In this document: positions 1 through 9,602 of the stretch, piece after piece
Numbering within the stretch: the first letter of the stretch is position 1
Layout of the letters: each line of letters opens with the position of its first letter
The notes under the pieces: model-generated
What the model saw: only the letters and a program-made list of their open reading frames with translations
What the model was told of the DNA's origin: nothing
Databases searched by the model: none
Program-made: the position numbers and the translations under genes
NCBI RefSeq assembly: GCF_029952445.1
Contig: NZ_JAQPPK010000003.1
Location: 163,926-227,925 of the forward strand
From: Paenarthrobacter nitroguajacolicus
GTDB taxonomy: Bacteria > Actinomycetota > Actinomycetes > Actinomycetales > Micrococcaceae
DNA length: 64,000 nt
Direction of reading: 5' to 3'

Positions 1-1
1 C

Positions 2-1678
<1,677 letters not shown>

Positions 1679-1680
1679 CC

Positions 1681-2340
1681 ATGCCTCACCACGGCAACGA
1701 AGCAGAGCACTCAGAAGGCAACGAGCCGCGCAAGCCGGTTATCCGGGACAACCGCAAGGTTGACCCGGAGACCGGTGCAGCCCGCCACCCTGAAGGCGAC
1801 GCTGCGGCTCCCACTGAAGGCAACGCCGCTCCGACGGACGGCGACGCCCTCTCCCAGGCTGAGGAAATCCTCAACGGGGTAGAGGTGCCGGCTGAAGAGT
1901 CGGTAGCCTCCGGTGCCGCAGCTGAAGCCCAGGCAGCGGAGCTCCGCAACGATCTCCTTCGCCTCCAGGCTGAGTACGTCAACTACCGCAAGCGCGTCGA
2001 ACGCGACCGCGCCGTAGCAGGGGAGATGGCCGTCATCGGCGTCCTGAACTCCCTGCTCCCGGTACTGGACGACGTCGACGCCGCCCGCCAGCACGGTGAC
2101 CTCGAGGACGGCCCCTTCGCCGCCATCGCCACCAAACTGGAGAGCGCGCTGAAGACGTACGGACTGGAACGCATCGCGGAAACCGGAGTCGAATTCGACC
2201 CCACCATCCACGAAGCACTCATCCAGCAGCCAGGCGAGGACATCCAGGTTGACACTGTCAGCCAGGTGCTGCGCTCCGGATACCGCTCAGGTGAGCGGGT
2301 CCTGCGTGCAGCCCAAGTGATTGTCGCGGTTCCGGCTTAA
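1681..2340 (+). CDS. grpE: Nucleotide exchange factor GrpE
   Basis: 219-residue GrpE, the ADP/ATP exchange factor of DnaK, acting in the cytosol. The first ~75 residues are low-complexity and acidic, followed by the long dimerising helix (LRNDLLRLQAEYVNYRKRVERD) and the C-terminal beta domain with the family signature ending in GYRSGERVLRAAQVIVA. The ATG lies 2 nt after the dnaK stop, so translation is probably coupled. Length is normal for actinobacterial GrpE. It sits second in the dnaK-grpE-dnaJ-hspR operon. The 88-nt gap to dnaJ holds a perfect inverted repeat. Confidence 0.97.
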   Translation: MPHHGNEAEHSEGNEPRKPVIRDNRKVDPETGAARHPEGDAAAPTEGNAAPTDGDALSQAEEILNGVEVPAEESVASGAAAEAQAAELRNDLLRLQAEYVNYRKRVERDRAVAGEMAVIGVLNSLLPVLDDVDAARQHGDLEDGPFAAIATKLESALKTYGLERIAETGVEFDPTIHEALIQQPGEDIQVDTVSQVLRSGYRSGERVLRAAQVIVAVPA

Positions 2341-2342
2341 TG

Positions 2343-2404
2343 CATCTCGAGATGGCAGTTCGTGACAGTGTTTGACTGAAACATTGGCATGAACTGCCAT
2401 CTCG
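2343..2404. repeat. Perfect 14-bp inverted repeat between grpE and dnaJ
   Basis: The arms CGAGATGGCAGTTC (2348-2361) and GAACTGCCATCTCG (2391-2404) are exact reverse complements around a 29-nt loop. The left arm also overlaps a 12-bp palindrome CATCTCGAGATG (2343-2354), so two alternative hairpins are possible. No U-tract follows. The second arm ends 24 nt before the dnaJ start, so the element could be a processing or attenuation structure tuning dnaJ relative to dnaK, or an inserted repeated palindrome. The structure is seen; the role is inferred. Confidence 0.85.
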
Positions 2405-2428
2405 TTCCCACAACGAAAGGAAACGCTC

Positions 2429-3415
2429 TTGGCCAGCCAGGACTGGGTTGAAAAGGATTTTTACGCGATCCTTGGTATCGCCAAGGACGCGTCCGACGCG
2501 GATATCAAGAAGGCTTACCGCAAGCTTGCCCGGCAGTACCACCCGGATACCAATGCCGGGGATGCTGCCGCGGAGAAGAAGTTCAAGGACATTTCCGAGG
2601 CTTACTCGGTGTTGTCGAGTCCTGAGGACCGGCAGCAGTATGACGCCATCCGGGCCATGGGCGGTGCTCGGTTCGCACCTGGCGCCGGAGGCCGTGGTGG
2701 TCCTGCCGGTGCCAACGGCGGGTTCGAGGACCTCTTTGGCGGCCTCTTCGGCGGCGGGCCTGGCGCTCGTCAGCCTACGGGCGGCGGGGGTGGCATCCCT
2801 CCGGAGTTTGCCGACCTGTTCGGTGGCGGCTTCGGTGGCGGCGGGCAGACCGGCTTCCAGCGGGCTCCGCAAAAGGGCTCGGACCGCACGGCGACTACCA
2901 CCATTTCGTTCGCAGGCTCCATCAAGGGCACCACAGTGAGCCTGCGCGAAAGCAACGGCAACGTGATCGACGTCAAGATTCCTGCCGGGATCAAGGACGG
3001 GCAGAAGGTCCGCCAACGCGGCAAGGGCAACGTAGGCCCGGCCGGCAACGGCGACCTCATCATCACGGTCAGCGTGAAGCCCCACGAATTTTTCCAGCGC
3101 GACGGCGACAACATCCGCGTCCACGTGCCCGTCACGTTTGCGGAAGCGGCGCTCGGCGCCACCATTGAGGTTCCAACGCTCGACGGCGACACCGTCAAGT
3201 TGCGCGTCCCGGCGGGCACACCCGCCGGCCGCACATTGAGGGTCAAGGGCCGGGGCGTGAAAACGTCCAAGGCGACAGGCGACCTGTTGGTGACCATCGA
3301 CGTCGCGGTCCCCCAAAACCTGAACAAGGAAGCCGAAGAAGCCGTGAAGGCTTTTGCTGCGGCCACCACGGACGCCAACCCGCGCCACGACCTGGCCGCG
3401 AAGGCCCGGTTGTAG
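2429..3415 (+). CDS. dnaJ: Chaperone DnaJ (Hsp40), type without zinc-finger cluster
   Basis: 328-residue J-protein that stimulates DnaK ATPase. The J domain spans about residues 9-75 with the HPD motif in YHPDTNAG. A Gly/Phe-rich segment follows (about 80-150, with repeated GGLFGGG/GGGFGGG), then the two beta-barrel substrate-binding domains and a C-terminal dimerisation part. The four CxxCxGxG repeats of classical DnaJ are absent, so this is the CbpA/DnaJ1-like form usually found beside actinobacterial dnaK. The start is TTG, 8 nt after a GAAAGG ribosome-binding site at 2415-2420. It is followed after 10 nt by hspR. Confidence 0.95.
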   Translation: MASQDWVEKDFYAILGIAKDASDADIKKAYRKLARQYHPDTNAGDAAAEKKFKDISEAYSVLSSPEDRQQYDAIRAMGGARFAPGAGGRGGPAGANGGFEDLFGGLFGGGPGARQPTGGGGGIPPEFADLFGGGFGGGGQTGFQRAPQKGSDRTATTTISFAGSIKGTTVSLRESNGNVIDVKIPAGIKDGQKVRQRGKGNVGPAGNGDLIITVSVKPHEFFQRDGDNIRVHVPVTFAEAALGATIEVPTLDGDTVKLRVPAGTPAGRTLRVKGRGVKTSKATGDLLVTIDVAVPQNLNKEAEEAVKAFAAATTDANPRHDLAAKARL

Positions 3416-3425
3416 GGAGGCGGCC

Positions 3426-3857
3426 ATGGCAATCGACGTCAACCAGCCGATCTTTGTCATCTCCGTCGCCGCGGAGCTTGCCGACATGCATCCGCAGACG
3501 TTGCGCCAGTACGACCGCCTGGGCATCGTCTCGCCCAGCCGTGCGCCGGGCAAGTCCCGCCGCTATTCGCAGAACGACGTCAACAAGCTGCGGGAGGTCC
3601 AGCGCCTCTCCCAGTCCGGCGTCTCCCTTGAGGGCATCAAGCGTATCCTCGACCTCGAAAACCAGGTGGCCGCGCTGCAGTACCGGGTGGCTGAATTGAC
3701 CGAGGAGTTGTCGCGCCGTCGCACGCCGGTGGATGCGCGCATTTTCGCCGCAGGTGCTGCCGGAGACGTGGTGAGTCTCGCCCGGGGCCAGCGTCCGCGC
3801 GGCAGGTCCCAGGCCGTCGTCGTATGGCGTCCACGGTCGGAGGAGAACCAGCGGTGA
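3426..3857 (+). CDS. hspR: Heat-shock repressor HspR (MerR family)
   Basis: 143-residue MerR-type regulator. Actinobacterial HspR represses the dnaK operon by binding inverted HAIR sites, with DnaK as co-repressor. The N-terminal winged helix-turn-helix (about residues 10-75) contains LADMHPQTLRQYDRLGIVSP and the wing SRRYSQNDVNKLREVQRL, then a coiled coil and a basic tail. The ATG at 3426 is chosen over an upstream in-frame ATG at 3354, which lies inside dnaJ, because GGGAGG immediately precedes it and the protein then starts like other HspRs. Its stop overlaps the GTG start of the HAD gene. Confidence 0.95.
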   Translation: MAIDVNQPIFVISVAAELADMHPQTLRQYDRLGIVSPSRAPGKSRRYSQNDVNKLREVQRLSQSGVSLEGIKRILDLENQVAALQYRVAELTEELSRRRTPVDARIFAAGAAGDVVSLARGQRPRGRSQAVVVWRPRSEENQR

Positions 3858-4564
3858 TCCCCGCAGCGCCGCAACTTGCCCTTCCCGGCGAGCGCTCCTC
3901 CACAATCCAGGACGTCTTCGGCACATGGCGCCCGGACGCCGTTGTGTTCGACTGTGACGGTCTCCTGATGGACACCGAATCGCTGTGGACCCGCACACAG
4001 GAAGTGGTGTGTGCCCGACTGGGTATTGCCTTGGACAGGGAGTTGCGCCGTCGGTTGGTGGGTCTCCCTGCCAGCCGCATCGGGCCCCTCATGGCCCAGC
4101 GGGCGGGTGCCGAGTCGGCCTCTGTCATCAAGCAGCTCCTGGATGTCAATGAACGTCTTGTGATGGAGTCGGGGCGTCCCATGCGCGGAGCCCGCGAAAT
4201 TGTGGAGGCCATGGGGGCTAAGGTCCCGTTGGCAGTTGCGAGCAACTCCGCCCGGCGCATTCTGGACGTGGCCATCTCCCGCAGTGGCTTCGAATCACAT
4301 TTCACGGCCACGGTTTCGGCTGAAGAGGTGGCACAGCCCAAGCCGGCCCCGGATGTCTACCTGGCCGCTGCGGAGGCTTTGGGCGCGGCCCCAGGGGACT
4401 GCATCGCCTTCGAGGATTCCGAGGCCGGCGCCAAAGCTGCGGTGGCCGCAGGCATGAAAGTTGTCGCCGTACCACAAGTGGCAAGCCAAAAGCCGCTCGC
4501 CCATGCCTTCTGCGGATCCTTGGAATCCCCGGATCTGCTGGCTTGGGTAGCGGCCTGGGCGTAG
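3854..4564 (+). CDS. HAD-superfamily phosphatase (beta-phosphoglucomutase/GS1-like)
   Basis: 236-residue haloacid dehalogenase hydrolase of subfamily IA, presumably a cytosolic phosphatase or phosphomutase on a small phosphorylated metabolite. Motif I is FDCDGLLMDTES (nucleophile and acid/base Asp), motif II is ASNS, the motif III lysine lies in QPKPAPD, and motif IV is FEDSEAG. An alpha-helical cap separates motifs I and II. I chose GTG at 3854, overlapping the hspR stop as GTGA with GGAGGAG at 3839-3845. An upstream in-frame ATG at 3824 would run through hspR. The coupling places it as the last gene of the heat-shock operon. The substrate cannot be told from sequence. Confidence 0.85.
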   Translation: MIPAAPQLALPGERSSTIQDVFGTWRPDAVVFDCDGLLMDTESLWTRTQEVVCARLGIALDRELRRRLVGLPASRIGPLMAQRAGAESASVIKQLLDVNERLVMESGRPMRGAREIVEAMGAKVPLAVASNSARRILDVAISRSGFESHFTATVSAEEVAQPKPAPDVYLAAAEALGAAPGDCIAFEDSEAGAKAAVAAGMKVVAVPQVASQKPLAHAFCGSLESPDLLAWVAAWA

Positions 4565-4576
4565 GTGCTGAGGGAG

Positions 4577-5482
4577 CTACGGACTCCGTCGCGATTGCCG
4601 GATGCTGCTCTGATAGGTGTCTTTGAGGTTCTTAACGGTCGCGTCGTAGTGCCGTGTGGCGTAGGCGGCGTAGAGGATGTCGATGACCAGCAGCTGCCCC
4701 CATTTGCTGGTGACCGACTCCCCGTAGAGTTCACCGCCGCTCGGTGCCGTGGCCGTGAACAGTGCGATGTCGGCGTGCTCCAGGAGGGGAGAGCCTTCGG
4801 CGCCTGTAATGGCCAGGGTTGCTGCCCCACGTAGTTGGGCCAGATGGAGCGCCTCGATGATGGGCGTGCTTTGCCCCGAATCGCTGATGCCAATCAGAAG
4901 ATCACCCGGGGCAAGGATGGTCGCGAGCATGACCTGGATAGTGGTGTCCCGGTACAACATGCATTTCTTGCCGGCACGGGTGAAACGCATTACCGCTTCC
5001 TCCGCGGCAATGCTCGAGGATCCCATGCAGCAGAACACCAAGGTGTTGGCAGCATCGATCATGTCCACCGCGCGCTGGATGGCTTCTACATCCTGGCGCT
5101 GTCCTGTACGCCTCAGTGACTGGATGCTGCTGCGTTCAACCTTGCCCACGATGTCCTCGGGGGTATCCCCCCGGTTGACGCCCTCGTAAACCACGTCCGA
5201 CGCCGCAGTCTGCTCCTGTGTGGCTGCTTTGGAAATGAAGGTCGCTTCGGCCAAACCCAGCAGCAGGGACTTGTAGCCGTCCACGCCCAGTTCGCGCACA
5301 AAGCGCGAGACGGTCGATTCGCCAACACCTGCGGCCAGCGCCAGTTCGGTGATGGTCATTGCCTGCGCGCGTTCGGGCGATTTCAGAACAGCTTCCGCCA
5401 CAAGACGGAGCGACGGCGGAAGGTAAGGCAGCCGCGCCGATATCCGGTGCAGCAGTCCGCCGTCGGTAAAGGTCTCCGTCAT
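4577..5482 (-). CDS. RpiR/MurR-family regulator (HTH + SIS)
   Basis: 301-residue transcription factor with an N-terminal HTH_6 domain (helix-turn-helix around residues 38-65, ALAAGVGESTVSRFVRELG) and a C-terminal SIS phosphosugar-binding domain (about 125-270, including SSSIAAEEAVMRF and GISDSGQSTPIIEA). Such regulators sense phosphorylated sugars and usually control adjacent catabolic genes. It is the last gene of the long minus-strand operon that starts with the ABC importer at 17148, ending 12 nt from the convergent HAD gene. Its likely operator is the GGAA...TTCC repeat pair at 17218-17257. The ligand is unknown; a sugar phosphate made by the operon's kinase or isomerase is a reasonable guess. 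Confidence 0.88.
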   Translation of the reverse strand: MTETFTDGGLLHRISARLPYLPPSLRLVAEAVLKSPERAQAMTITELALAAGVGESTVSRFVRELGVDGYKSLLLGLAEATFISKAATQEQTAASDVVYEGVNRGDTPEDIVGKVERSSIQSLRRTGQRQDVEAIQRAVDMIDAANTLVFCCMGSSSIAAEEAVMRFTRAGKKCMLYRDTTIQVMLATILAPGDLLIGISDSGQSTPIIEALHLAQLRGAATLAITGAEGSPLLEHADIALFTATAPSGGELYGESVTSKWGQLLVIDILYAAYATRHYDATVKNLKDTYQSSIRQSRRSP

Positions 5483-5497
5483 ATGGCAGTCTCCGGT

Positions 5498-6454
5498 CTA
5501 GTGCTGGTTGGCCAGGGCCTGAAGCAGGTTGTCCACGGCAGCCCAGGTGGCCCGGTCAACGCTTTCCCCAGTGTATCCACCGATGTGCGGGGTCGCGATG
5601 ACATTCGGATGCCCCACCAAGGATGTGCGGCCGGGAGGCTCGGTTTCGAAAACATCGGTGGCGAGGAACGCCACGGCCCCCGATTCCAGGGCGGCCAGAA
5701 CTGAATCATCATCCACCAGGGAAGCCCGGGCTGTGTTGATGATCCCTGCTCCGCGTTTAAGCAAGCCGATAGTGGCCTGCCCTATCACCGGCTCCTCCGA
5801 CGGGGGCATATGGAGGGAAACCACATCCGAGGACCGCAGGACTTCGTTCAGCGAACCCCAAGCGAAGTCCTCCGAGGGTCGGAAGGTCTCCAACGGGTAG
5901 GCGTCGAAAGCCACCACTTTCATCCCAAGCCCCAGCGCCATCATTGCCACGCGCCGTCCGATCTGGCCGCAACCGAGCAAACCGAGCGTTTGCCCGGACA
6001 CTTCCCGCCCAGGGCGTCGGGCCCATTGCCCGGCCTTGAGTTGACTGTCATGCCACGGGATGCCCCGCACTGCGGACAACATGAGGGCAATGGTCAGCTC
6101 TGCGACGCCTTGAGAGTTCGCCCCGGGCGCAGTCAGCACGCTGATGCCTTGCCGCGTGGCGGCGTCAACGTCTATGGAATCAACGCCCACGCCGTTACGG
6201 GAAATTGCCTTGAGTTCCGGAAATTCGGACAGGAACTGCCCGCTCAGGCGCTCCGTACCGGCGATGTAGCCTACGCAGCCCCGCAGGGCGCTGCGTAGCT
6301 GCTGTTCGTTGGGTACGGCACCCGGGGCGGGATAGACGACGTCGAACCCCGCCTTTTCGAGCTGGCGCAGGGCGGGGTGCCCCCCAACCGAAATGGAACG
6401 GGGGGTTACCGCGATCCGGCGGGCACCGCCGTCGTGCGTTATGTTCGGCGACAT
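5498..6454 (-). CDS. NAD(P)-dependent D-2-hydroxyacid dehydrogenase
   Basis: 318-residue member of the D-isomer-specific 2-hydroxyacid dehydrogenase family (phosphoglycerate/glyoxylate reductase type), interconverting a 2-hydroxy acid and a 2-keto acid in the cytosol. The Rossmann motif LLGCGQIGRRVA lies near residue 155, the catalytic Arg is in NTARASLVDDD, the Glu in DVFETEPP, and the His in ATPHIGGYTGES. There is no ACT or other regulatory domain, so it is not a full SerA. It lies 5 nt downstream of the cupin isomerase stop and 15 nt before rpiR. In this operon it may reduce or oxidise a glycerate-like or keto-acid product. The substrate is unknown. Confidence 0.85.
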   Translation of the reverse strand: MSPNITHDGGARRIAVTPRSISVGGHPALRQLEKAGFDVVYPAPGAVPNEQQLRSALRGCVGYIAGTERLSGQFLSEFPELKAISRNGVGVDSIDVDAATRQGISVLTAPGANSQGVAELTIALMLSAVRGIPWHDSQLKAGQWARRPGREVSGQTLGLLGCGQIGRRVAMMALGLGMKVVAFDAYPLETFRPSEDFAWGSLNEVLRSSDVVSLHMPPSEEPVIGQATIGLLKRGAGIINTARASLVDDDSVLAALESGAVAFLATDVFETEPPGRTSLVGHPNVIATPHIGGYTGESVDRATWAAVDNLLQALANQH

Positions 6455-6459
6455 AACAC

Positions 6460-7068
6460 TCAGGCCTGCCAGCGCGGGTTGTCGATGAACTCAGGCTTGC
6501 CGTCCCGCTCGACGCACAACTTGCGGAAGCCCTTGGTCTCGATGGTCCCGTAGTCGTGGCCTGCGTGGCCCGGGAAGGCGAAGAAGGTCACCAGCGGCTC
6601 CGTGGCCGAGACGTTGATGCTCCGGTGGGCGTAGCGGCGCGGAACGTAGACTGCCTGTCCTGGCGTGAATTCCGCGGCCTGCCAGTCGCCCTCGGGGTTC
6701 TCCATCAGCATGTAGCCATGGCCGCTCAGGCAGTAGTAGATCTCCGCGGTGTCCAAAACCTCGTGGAAGTGGCCCTTGGTCATGTAGTACTCATCACCCA
6801 CCTTGCCCGGGTAGGTGATGCTGGTTCCGTACGCCACGTCACCGGACGTGGACGGGACGCCCATGTCGAAGAATTCATAGACCAGGACGTCGTCCTCGGC
6901 CACCTGTGCGGCAGCGGCGGCTTGGTCCGCATACATGTCCGCCATGGCTGAGAGCCGGCGCTGCAGCGGTGGCTTCGTGGTGGACAGCCCGGTCTTGACG
7001 TCGAAGTCTGTCAATACTGCCTGGACGGTCGTCTCAGCTGCAGTTGTCTTGGCTGCGGTGGTGCTCAT
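6460..7068 (-). CDS. Cupin-type glucose-6-phosphate isomerase
   Basis: 202-residue metal-dependent isomerase of the GPI cupin family, known mainly from archaea, which interconverts glucose-6-phosphate and fructose-6-phosphate. The metal ligands H100, H102, E109 and H148 have the same spacing as the four ligands of the Pyrococcus enzyme. The surrounding text (KGHFHEVLDTAEIYY, VYVPRRYAHRSIN and GHAGHDYGTI) is canonical. The ATG at 7068 overlaps the preceding gene's stop as ATGA and follows AGGAGA. The longer frame to 7179 lies inside the upstream gene. A related ketose/aldose phosphate substrate is possible given the operon. Confidence 0.9.
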   Translation of the reverse strand: MSTTAAKTTAAETTVQAVLTDFDVKTGLSTTKPPLQRRLSAMADMYADQAAAAAQVAEDDVLVYEFFDMGVPSTSGDVAYGTSITYPGKVGDEYYMTKGHFHEVLDTAEIYYCLSGHGYMLMENPEGDWQAAEFTPGQAVYVPRRYAHRSINVSATEPLVTFFAFPGHAGHDYGTIETKGFRKLCVERDGKPEFIDNPRWQA

Positions 7069-8024
7069 GAGGAAATCTCCTTCTTGGAAACGTTCAGTGC
7101 GATGTCGGACAAGCGGTCGAAGACCGGTCCGCGGGTTGGAATGTCGATGGCGAAGACGTCGGCGATCACGCGCGTCCACCCGTGGAGGAAGTAGACCCAG
7201 CCGTCTTCTACCCGGAGGTTCAGGCTGGGTTGTTGGGCCTTGGCCTGGTCCAGGAACACAAGCTCGCCCCGGTAGTTGAAGTCCCAGGCAACGGCGTCCT
7301 GCGGGAAGACCACTTTGTCCGTGAGCGGTGAGCCCGGCCGGTCTTTCCCCAGGCCAGTGGCGTTGATGATCACTGAGCCGGGTGGAGCGGCGGAAACCAC
7401 GGTGTCGTTCTCCGAAGCGTCTGCAACCTGGACGTAGCTGATGGGCAGGTTGCTGCCGAGCTTGGCATGCATGGCCCGCATTTCCTCCAATCGGCTGGCC
7501 CGGCGGTTGGTAACCGTGACCCTGGCCGGTACCGGGAATCCTGCGCTTGCGCGTTTGTGCAGGTAGTACGTCAGGGCCAGGGATGAACCACCGGCCCCTA
7601 GCAACACCAGCTCGGCGCCGCTGTCCTGCCAGTAGTCATCAGGAACAATCGCTTCCAGGGACAGCCCGCTGGTGACGGCGTCCATGGCGTTGCCCAACAG
7701 CTTCCCGTCCTTCTTGGAGATGCTGCTGATCTCGTGCAGCACCTGTGCATCCTCACCGAAGCCGTCGAAGTGATCCTTTGCTGCACTGACGATGTCCAGC
7801 TTGTGGGTGGTGACCAGCGCGCCGAGCGACAGGAGATCAGTTTTGAGGAAACGGACAACGTCCTGGTAGTCGGGCGCCGGTGCACCCGGAGGGAGGTCGA
7901 TTCCCTTCAGGACTGCGGACAGGCCCAGTTCCTCGGCCCATGCCGGGAAGACGCGCATGATGGATGATTGCTTGGTGGTGACCCCCACGAAGTACATGGT
8001 GGGTTCAGTGGCGGGCAACAACAT
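7065..8024 (-). CDS. Shikimate-dehydrogenase-family oxidoreductase, diverged
   Basis: 319-residue AroE-fold NAD(P) oxidoreductase. The N-terminal substrate domain carries the catalytic lysine in VTTHKLD and the Asp in GNAMDAVTSG, but the usual signatures (S-x-S shikimate carboxylate motif, NVTxPxK, GxNTD) are replaced or altered. The Rossmann domain has LLGAGGSSLALTYYL. GAGGAGAGC stands 8 nt before the ATG at 8024. Its 3' end overlaps the cupin isomerase. Operon position and altered active-site motifs argue for a sugar-derived cyclic or keto substrate rather than 3-dehydroshikimate. This is an inference; a quinate/shikimate role is not excluded. Confidence 0.75.
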   Translation of the reverse strand: MLLPATEPTMYFVGVTTKQSSIMRVFPAWAEELGLSAVLKGIDLPPGAPAPDYQDVVRFLKTDLLSLGALVTTHKLDIVSAAKDHFDGFGEDAQVLHEISSISKKDGKLLGNAMDAVTSGLSLEAIVPDDYWQDSGAELVLLGAGGSSLALTYYLHKRASAGFPVPARVTVTNRRASRLEEMRAMHAKLGSNLPISYVQVADASENDTVVSAAPPGSVIINATGLGKDRPGSPLTDKVVFPQDAVAWDFNYRGELVFLDQAKAQQPSLNLRVEDGWVYFLHGWTRVIADVFAIDIPTRGPVFDRLSDIALNVSKKEISS

Positions 8025-8059
8025 AGTGGTGCTCTCCTCGATGTGCAGTGGTCAATGGT

Positions 8060-9559
8060 CTAGTGCTCTTCCCAGTCGGAGGCACGGGCTACGGCGCGCT
8101 GCCAGCCGGAGTACAACTTCTGCCGCTTCTCCTCCGCCATGTCCGGAACGAATTCCCGGTCCAGCGCAAAGGTCTCGCGGAGTTGGTCCTGGCTGTGCCA
8201 TATTCCGCACGCCAGCCCGGCCAGGAGGGCGGCGCCCCGCGCGGTGGATTCCACCTGCCGGGGCCGGAGCACACGGACGTTGAGCATGTCCGCCTGGAAC
8301 TGCATCAGGAAGTTGTTGCGGACGGCCCCTCCGTCCACCCGGATCTCGGAGACCGGGATGCCTGCATCCGTCTCCATGCAGTTGATGACGTCCTTGATCT
8401 GGAACGCGATGGACTCCAACGTTGCCCGGATGATGTGGTTCCGGCTGGATCCCCGCGTGAGGCCCAGGATCGCGCCGCGGGCATAAGGATCCCAATACGG
8501 CGCGGCCATTCCCGTGAATGCCGGCACAACGTAGACCCCGCCGGAGTCCTCCACGCGCATGGCGGCATACTCGCTGTCCGCCGAGTCATAGATGACGCGC
8601 AGCTCATCACGCAACCACTGGATGGAGGCAGCAGCCACAAAGATCAGGCCTTCCAGGGCGTACTCAACCTTCCCGTTCAAACCCCAGGCGATGGTGGTGA
8701 GCATCCCGTTGGTTGAGCTCACGGGCGCGTCCCCGGTGTGCATCACCAGGCTGGCTCCAGTTCCGTAGGTGGCTTTGACCATGCCACGGTCAAAGCAGGC
8801 CTGGCCGAACAGGGCTGCCTGCTGGTCACCCACGGCCGAAGCCACGGGAATGCGGGCCCCCGCGAAGATCGCATCACAGGTGTGGCCATAGACTTCGCTG
8901 CTGGGCCGGACCTGGGGGAGCAGCATCCGCGGAACCCCCACTTCGTCCAACAGTTTGTCGTCCCAGTCCAGGGTGTTGATGTTGAAGAGCATGGTCCGTG
9001 CGGCGTTGGAGTAGTCCGTCACGTGGGCCTTGCCTCCAGTGAGGTTCCAGATCAGCCAGCTGTCCACGGTGCCGAAGCACAGTTCTCCGGCCTCGGCGCG
9101 CGCCCGGGCGCCGGGAACGTTGTCCAGGATCCAGGCGATCTTGGTTCCGGAGAAGTAGGCGTCCACCACCAGGCCGGTGGTGGTGCGGACGTACTCTTCA
9201 AAGCCTTTTTCCTTCAGCTCATCGCACAACCCCGCCGTCCGCCGGTCCTGCCACACGATGGCGTTCATGATGGGCTTGCCGGTGCTCCGGTCCCAGATCA
9301 CGGTGGTTTCGCGTTGGTTGGTGACACCGATCGCGCCGATGTCCCGCGGATCGATGCCCGCTGCCTCCGTGGCCCGCCGGGCTACAGCCAATTGGGTGTT
9401 CCAGATCTCGATGGGATCGTGCTCCACCCAACCGGGCTTGGGATAGATCTGGGTGAACTCCTGGCTGGCTTCACCCACGATTTCAAGGTCCTGGCTGTAA
9501 AGGATTGACCTGATTCCGGTGGTGCCGGAGTCCAGTGCCATGATGTACTTCGTCGTCAT
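8060..9559 (-). CDS. Glycerol-kinase-like FGGY carbohydrate kinase
   Basis: 499-residue two-domain FGGY kinase, the usual length for GlpK. Residues equivalent to the E. coli glycerol-binding set are present: R83-E84 in [11 protein letters not shown]134 in AYFSGTK, and D244-Q245 in GDQQAALFG. The N-terminal phosphate loop reads [10 protein letters not shown], departing from the common DQGTTSSR. The C-terminal ATP domain carries [17 protein letters not shown]. It lies 35 nt upstream of the AroE-like gene and follows two dehydrogenases. It should phosphorylate glycerol, dihydroxyacetone, or a similar short polyol or ketose produced within this pathway. No glpF or glpD is adjacent. Confidence 0.82.
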   Translation of the reverse strand: MTTKYIMALDSGTTGIRSILYSQDLEIVGEASQEFTQIYPKPGWVEHDPIEIWNTQLAVARRATEAAGIDPRDIGAIGVTNQRETTVIWDRSTGKPIMNAIVWQDRRTAGLCDELKEKGFEEYVRTTTGLVVDAYFSGTKIAWILDNVPGARARAEAGELCFGTVDSWLIWNLTGGKAHVTDYSNAARTMLFNINTLDWDDKLLDEVGVPRMLLPQVRPSSEVYGHTCDAIFAGARIPVASAVGDQQAALFGQACFDRGMVKATYGTGASLVMHTGDAPVSSTNGMLTTIAWGLNGKVEYALEGLIFVAAASIQWLRDELRVIYDSADSEYAAMRVEDSGGVYVVPAFTGMAAPYWDPYARGAILGLTRGSSRNHIIRATLESIAFQIKDVINCMETDAGIPVSEIRVDGGAVRNNFLMQFQADMLNVRVLRPRQVESTARGAALLAGLACGIWHSQDQLRETFALDREFVPDMAEEKRQKLYSGWQRAVARASDWEEH

Positions 9560-9602
9560 CAGATGTCCGTTTCTGCGTGCGCGGTAACCGTGGGCCCGCG
9601 CT

